This document shows positions 60,724 to 64,000 of a stretch of 64,000 bases of DNA, in pieces. The DNA comes from Halobacterium sp. CBA1132. Its GTDB lineage: Archaea; Halobacteriota; Halobacteria; Halobacteriales; Halobacteriaceae. The stretch covers positions 1,364,001 through 1,428,000 of the forward strand of contig NZ_BCMZ01000001.1 in assembly GCF_001485535.1 (NCBI RefSeq), read 5' to 3'. The first letter of the stretch is position 1, and each line of letters begins with the position of its first letter. Both the position numbers and the translations under genes were made by a program. Under the pieces are notes generated by a model. It saw only the letters and a list, made by a program, of their open reading frames with translations, searched no databases and was not told where the DNA came from.

Positions 60724-63116
60724 GCGTGCTCGCTCCAGAACAGGTCTAGCTGGTCGCCGAGGAACTCCGGCGTCATCCGCGTGAACTCCTCGCGCTCGCC
60801 GGGGCCGAGGTACTCGAAGACGGAGTGGCGCGCACCCTCGACGTAGCGTTGGCCGACGAACGCCCGCACGCCGACCTCCTCGGGACCGCGAATCACGCGC
60901 CCGATGGCCTGTCGCGCGCGGCGGACAGCGGGCACCGTCAGCGCGTACTCGAAGGCGTGGTCCTCGCCGAACGCGTCCGCGTACGCCCGGCGGACGGCCC
61001 GAACTCTTGGCGACCCGACGTTCACGAGCGGGACGCCGACGACGGCGCACGCCGCGAGTTTGTCGCCGTCGTAGTCGACTCCCTCCGTGAGCGTGCCCCG
61101 CGTACTCGTCACCATCACTTTGCCGTCGCCGCGGAAGAACTGGCGCTTGAGCGCGTCCGTGTCCTCGTTGCTGGAGGACTCGTCGACGAGCACGGGCTTC
61201 TCGACCGCGTCTTCGAGGTAGTCGCCCGCCCACGCGGCCTCCCGGTAGTTCGGCATGCAGACGAGGACGTTCCCCGGCGTCCGCGCGATTGTGCGGAGGA
61301 CGTAGCGGTACTGCTCGCGGGTCTGGTTGGCGTTCTCGCTGGTCGGGTCGCCGCGGTTGCGCGCCGTGAACGGCGTCGCGTCCACGATGAAGCTCGCGCG
61401 ATTCTCCTCGGGGAACCGCAGGTCGTAGCGGCGTTCCACGACTGGCCGCGCCTCGGCGTCACCCGCGCCCGCTTCGAGCCTGTCGAGGCCGGTGACCTCC
61501 CGGAACACGTCCAGCGGCTCCAGCGTCGCGCTCATCAGCACGCCGCCGCCCAGCCCCGCGAACGTCTCGCGGAGCGCGCGCGCCGGCATGCAGTTGTACG
61601 TCACCAGCGCGGGCGTGTACGACTCCGCCCACGCCGCGCCGGCGCGCCCGGAGTCCTTGGGCGCGTGCTCTAGTTCGATTTCCCGGAAGTACGTCGCGTG
61701 GTCGCGTTCCCACCACCGCTGGAGGGTGACGCCGACCGCGCCACAGACCGCCGAGCGGTCCCCGTCGTCCTCCAGAATCGCCGCGACGGCGGTGCCGATG
61801 TCCGCCAGCGACCGCCACAGGCCGCCCGTGTACCCCTCCTGTTCGGCCCACCGAGTGAGGTCGTCGGGTTCGTCGGTCTCGGGGTCGCGGAGCGGAATCT
61901 CGTGGTCGTACTCCGGGAGGTCGCGGGGCCGGTTCGGGTCGTGACCCTCATTCGCGAGGTACTCCGCGACCCGGTCGTCCAGCCACTCCGAGACGTCGCC
62001 GAGGAACTCCACGGCTTCCTCGACGGCGTCCAGCGTGACCTCGTAGCTCTTCAGTTCGTCTCTGACCTGCTGGCGGTTCGACTCGCTCTGCTTGGCCGTC
62101 GTGAGCAGTTCGCGGAGGTCGTTGCGAGCGCGAGCGAGCGTGTGGCGGCCGACGCGGTCGGAGAGCAGGTCGCGGACGCGCTCCTCTAAGCGGTGCGCCT
62201 CGTCGACGACGACGAACGTGCGCTCGTCGAGCAAGTGTTCGGTGAGCCCGCGCGTCTGCGGGTCGAAGAGGTGGTTGTAGTTCCCGATGACCACGTCCGC
62301 GTGGTCGAGCATGACCTGCTGGACGCGGTGCGGACAGGTGCCGTGCTCGACAGCGGCGGGGAGGAAGTCCTCGCTGGTGACGACGTTGTAGTCCCCGACG
62401 TCGAAGCCGACCAGCGAGCCCTTGTTCCGGCCGTACCAGTCAGCCTCGAACGGGCAGAACAGCGGCGGATCGCCGTCCGCGAAGTCGTCGGGCGCGCTCG
62501 GCTGGACGGGGACGTACGGCGAGTCCGCGCCGTCGGTCCGGAGCGGATTCTCGGAGAGCGTGTGGCTGGCGTCCGCGCGAGCGGAGCGCGCCAAGTCGCG
62601 GGCTTTTGCGGGGTCCCACCACGGGTCGTCGAGCGCGTCCGTCGCGCGCAGTTCCGTCAACTCGCGGGCGTCCTGCCCGTCGAAGCTCCCGCCTTCGCCG
62701 TCGGCTTCCACGAGGCCGGCGGTGGACTCTCGCAGGTCCTCGCAGCGGTCGTGGACGCTCGCATCTCGGGGGAAGATGTCCTCGCGGCCGTACGGGCAGA
62801 GGTCGCGCTTCCCGACGAGCGCGACGCCGTTCAGCGGTTCGTCCAGCCCCGAGTTCATCTGCCGGAGGTCCGCGACGAACTGCTGGAGCTGCTGTTTCAC
62901 GGGGGTGACGACGAACACGCGCTCGTAGTCGTCGGTGCGGCGCACGAGCTGTGCGGCCGCGGTCAGCGCCGCCATCGTCTTCCCGGTGCCGCAGGGCCCC
63001 TCCATCGCGAGGTAGCCGCCGCGCTCGCCGGCGTCGATGGCCGCGTCGATGGCGTCGGCCTGCTGGTCGTAGGGCCGGTCGAATCCGAAGAAGTCGCGCC
63101 AGTCGTCGTCGCCCAT
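60720..63116 (-). CDS. XPD/DinG-type DNA helicase
   Basis: The 798-residue SF2 helicase of the XPD/Rad3/DinG group works in DNA repair. Walker A is AMEGPCGTGKTMAALTAAAQ (37-56), DEAH is VVVDEAHRLEERVRD, and the late motifs are GTLTEGVDYDG and QAIGRVIRGPEE. Four cysteines in LVGKRDLCPYG, DRCEDLRE, FCPFEADWYG and GTCPHRVQ are spaced as for a [4Fe-4S] cluster. It probably unwinds DNA 5'-3' in excision repair. The ATG at 63116 is chosen, since the region upstream lacks homology. It converges on the xylose dehydrogenase gene. Confidence 0.92.
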   Translation of the reverse strand: MGDDDWRDFFGFDRPYDQQADAIDAAIDAGERGGYLAMEGPCGTGKTMAALTAAAQLVRRTDDYERVFVVTPVKQQLQQFVADLRQMNSGLDEPLNGVALVGKRDLCPYGREDIFPRDASVHDRCEDLRESTAGLVEADGEGGSFDGQDARELTELRATDALDDPWWDPAKARDLARSARADASHTLSENPLRTDGADSPYVPVQPSAPDDFADGDPPLFCPFEADWYGRNKGSLVGFDVGDYNVVTSEDFLPAAVEHGTCPHRVQQVMLDHADVVIGNYNHLFDPQTRGLTEHLLDERTFVVVDEAHRLEERVRDLLSDRVGRHTLARARNDLRELLTTAKQSESNRQQVRDELKSYEVTLDAVEEAVEFLGDVSEWLDDRVAEYLANEGHDPNRPRDLPEYDHEIPLRDPETDEPDDLTRWAEQEGYTGGLWRSLADIGTAVAAILEDDGDRSAVCGAVGVTLQRWWERDHATYFREIELEHAPKDSGRAGAAWAESYTPALVTYNCMPARALRETFAGLGGGVLMSATLEPLDVFREVTGLDRLEAGAGDAEARPVVERRYDLRFPEENRASFIVDATPFTARNRGDPTSENANQTREQYRYVLRTIARTPGNVLVCMPNYREAAWAGDYLEDAVEKPVLVDESSSNEDTDALKRQFFRGDGKVMVTSTRGTLTEGVDYDGDKLAACAVVGVPLVNVGSPRVRAVRRAYADAFGEDHAFEYALTVPAVRRARQAIGRVIRGPEEVGVRAFVGQRYVEGARHSVFEYLGPGEREEFTRMTPEFLGDQLDLFWSEHA

Positions 63117-63209
63117 TCGGTACAGGGTGGGGCGCCACGAGGTATGAACGTACGGATTGGCGAACGGGCGGCCAGTGGATTCTTCCGTGGAACTGCGCTT
63201 CGAGTGGGT

Positions 63210-64000
63210 ATGGAAGAGGGGGAGACGGCGGCGGGTTCGGGGTCGACGGGCCGACGGTACGAGGCGCTGGCCGCTGCCGTCGACGGCGGCGTCCTCGAAG
63301 TCGACGCCGACGGTCAAATCACGGGCGTCGACGAGACGTTCGTCGAACAGACGGGCCGCGCGGCCGACGACGCCGTGGAGGAGCCGCTCGCGGCGCTGTT
63401 CGGCGAGGACGCCGACCGAATCGAGCGCGCGCTCGCCGACGACGCCGACGCGACGCTGACGGTCACCGTGGACGGCGCGGGCGGCGCGTCTACGCCCTTC
63501 GAGTTGCGGTTGCGGGGAGTTAGTTCAGATGGTGGCACGGGCGCTGTCGGCGTGCTCGCGCCTGCCGTTGGCGACGCTGGGGACCGAGCGCACGACCCCG
63601 CGGAGCGCCAGCGCATCCTGCAAGACTTCCACGACGTGACGACCGACGCCGACCGGACGTTCGAGGAGCGCGCGGCGGCGCTTTTGTCAATCGTCCGGGA
63701 GACCATCGGCACCGAGTACGCGTCGCTGTCGAAGGTCGACGGCAGCGACTACACGTTCGAACTGGTGGACGCGCGAGCGGACATCCCCGTGGCGTTCGGC
63801 GAGGAATTCACGCTCGACGAGACGAACTGCGAGCGCATCGTGGAGACCGATGAAACGGTCGTCTTCCAAGACATCGCGTCGGACGCCCCGGGGTTCGCGG
63901 ACCGCGCGGCGAACACCGAACTCGGCCTGTCGTGTTTCCTCGGCGCGCCCGTCGTCGTCGACGGCGACGTGCAGGCGACGCTCTGCCTCCTCGGCTCCGA
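63210..64000 (+). CDS. PAS-GAF signalling protein (partial at window end)
   Basis: From an ATG at 63210 the frame stays open for 263 codons to the window edge. Residues 15-110 look like a PAS domain (RYEALAAAVDGGVLEVDADG, then ITGVDETFVEQTGRAADD). Residues 130-263 are a GAF domain (VRETIGTEYASLSKVDGSDY, then LGLSCFLGAPVVVDGDVQA). This architecture is typical of haloarchaeal histidine kinases or Bat-type regulators. The output domain is beyond the window. It is divergent from the helicase gene. Confidence 0.8.
   Translation, partial: MEEGETAAGSGSTGRRYEALAAAVDGGVLEVDADGQITGVDETFVEQTGRAADDAVEEPLAALFGEDADRIERALADDADATLTVTVDGAGGASTPFELRLRGVSSDGGTGAVGVLAPAVGDAGDRAHDPAERQRILQDFHDVTTDADRTFEERAAALLSIVRETIGTEYASLSKVDGSDYTFELVDARADIPVAFGEEFTLDETNCERIVETDETVVFQDIASDAPGFADRAANTELGLSCFLGAPVVVDGDVQATLCLLGS

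Overview
The window is a very GC-rich stretch of a haloarchaeal (class Halobacteria) chromosome. The signs are acidic, Asp/Glu-rich proteins, bacterio-opsin-activator type HTH regulators, a PGF-CTERM surface protein, Tat-type lipoproteins, archaeal aEF1-beta, Nop5/fibrillarin, a diadenylate cyclase of the DacZ type, archaeal gamma-glutamylcysteine ligase and many tiny zinc-ribbon proteins. A Halobacterium-like genus fits, but the sequence alone does not fix the genus. Genes are tightly packed, often overlapping as ATGA or GTGA.

Layout. 1-7.3 kb is an acetate module: the start of an SSS-type symporter and its DUF4212 small subunit, two acetyl-CoA synthetase paralogues with a recombinase-like/HTH_10 regulator between them, and a second HTH_10 regulator. 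7.4-16.5 kb holds a class V aminotransferase, a GNAT acetyltransferase, a PGF-CTERM protein, a DGC-domain protein, a TPR-like protein next to an RNA-ligase-like protein, and an aldolase/HAD pair. 16.5-18 kb is a tnpB element with a similar hairpin on both sides. 18.7-19.1 kb is tRNA-Glu with tandem copies of its 3' end. 19.2-21.7 kb has a fused 3-hydroxyacyl-CoA dehydrogenase/enoyl-CoA hydratase and a membrane protein. 21.77 to about 25.56 kb is an AT-richer islet with a GmrSD-like DUF262/HNH protein and an unknown partner; its right edge falls inside an AlkA-like glycosylase gene.

25.7-38.8 kb carries a MOT1-like transporter, a RimK/retropepsin fusion divergent from an aspartoacylase-like hydrolase, the sdhCDBA operon, a ferritin-like protein, purD, a DUF255 protein, a BASS-family transporter and a thioredoxin. 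39-50.2 kb is mostly housekeeping: an ABC exporter, cysteine synthase, thiI, aEF1-beta, nop5-flpA, gshA, coaD and a mini-TFB. 50.2-52.1 kb is a decayed integrative element: tRNA-Leu with repeated 3' tails, a frameshifted integrase N-terminus, a Tat-exported protein and a degenerate tRNA-Leu copy at the far end. 52.2-64 kb has a TetR-MATE operon with a clear palindromic operator, two Tat lipoproteins, dacZ-mscS, D-xylose dehydrogenase, an XPD/DinG-type helicase and the start of a PAS-GAF sensor.

The most unusual structures are (i) alternating direct and inverted T-arm boxes joined by hairpins on the 3' side of both tRNA genes, (ii) the two-gene defence-like islet and the chimeric glycosylase at its edge, and (iii) the tRNA-Leu element remnant with its exported cargo protein.
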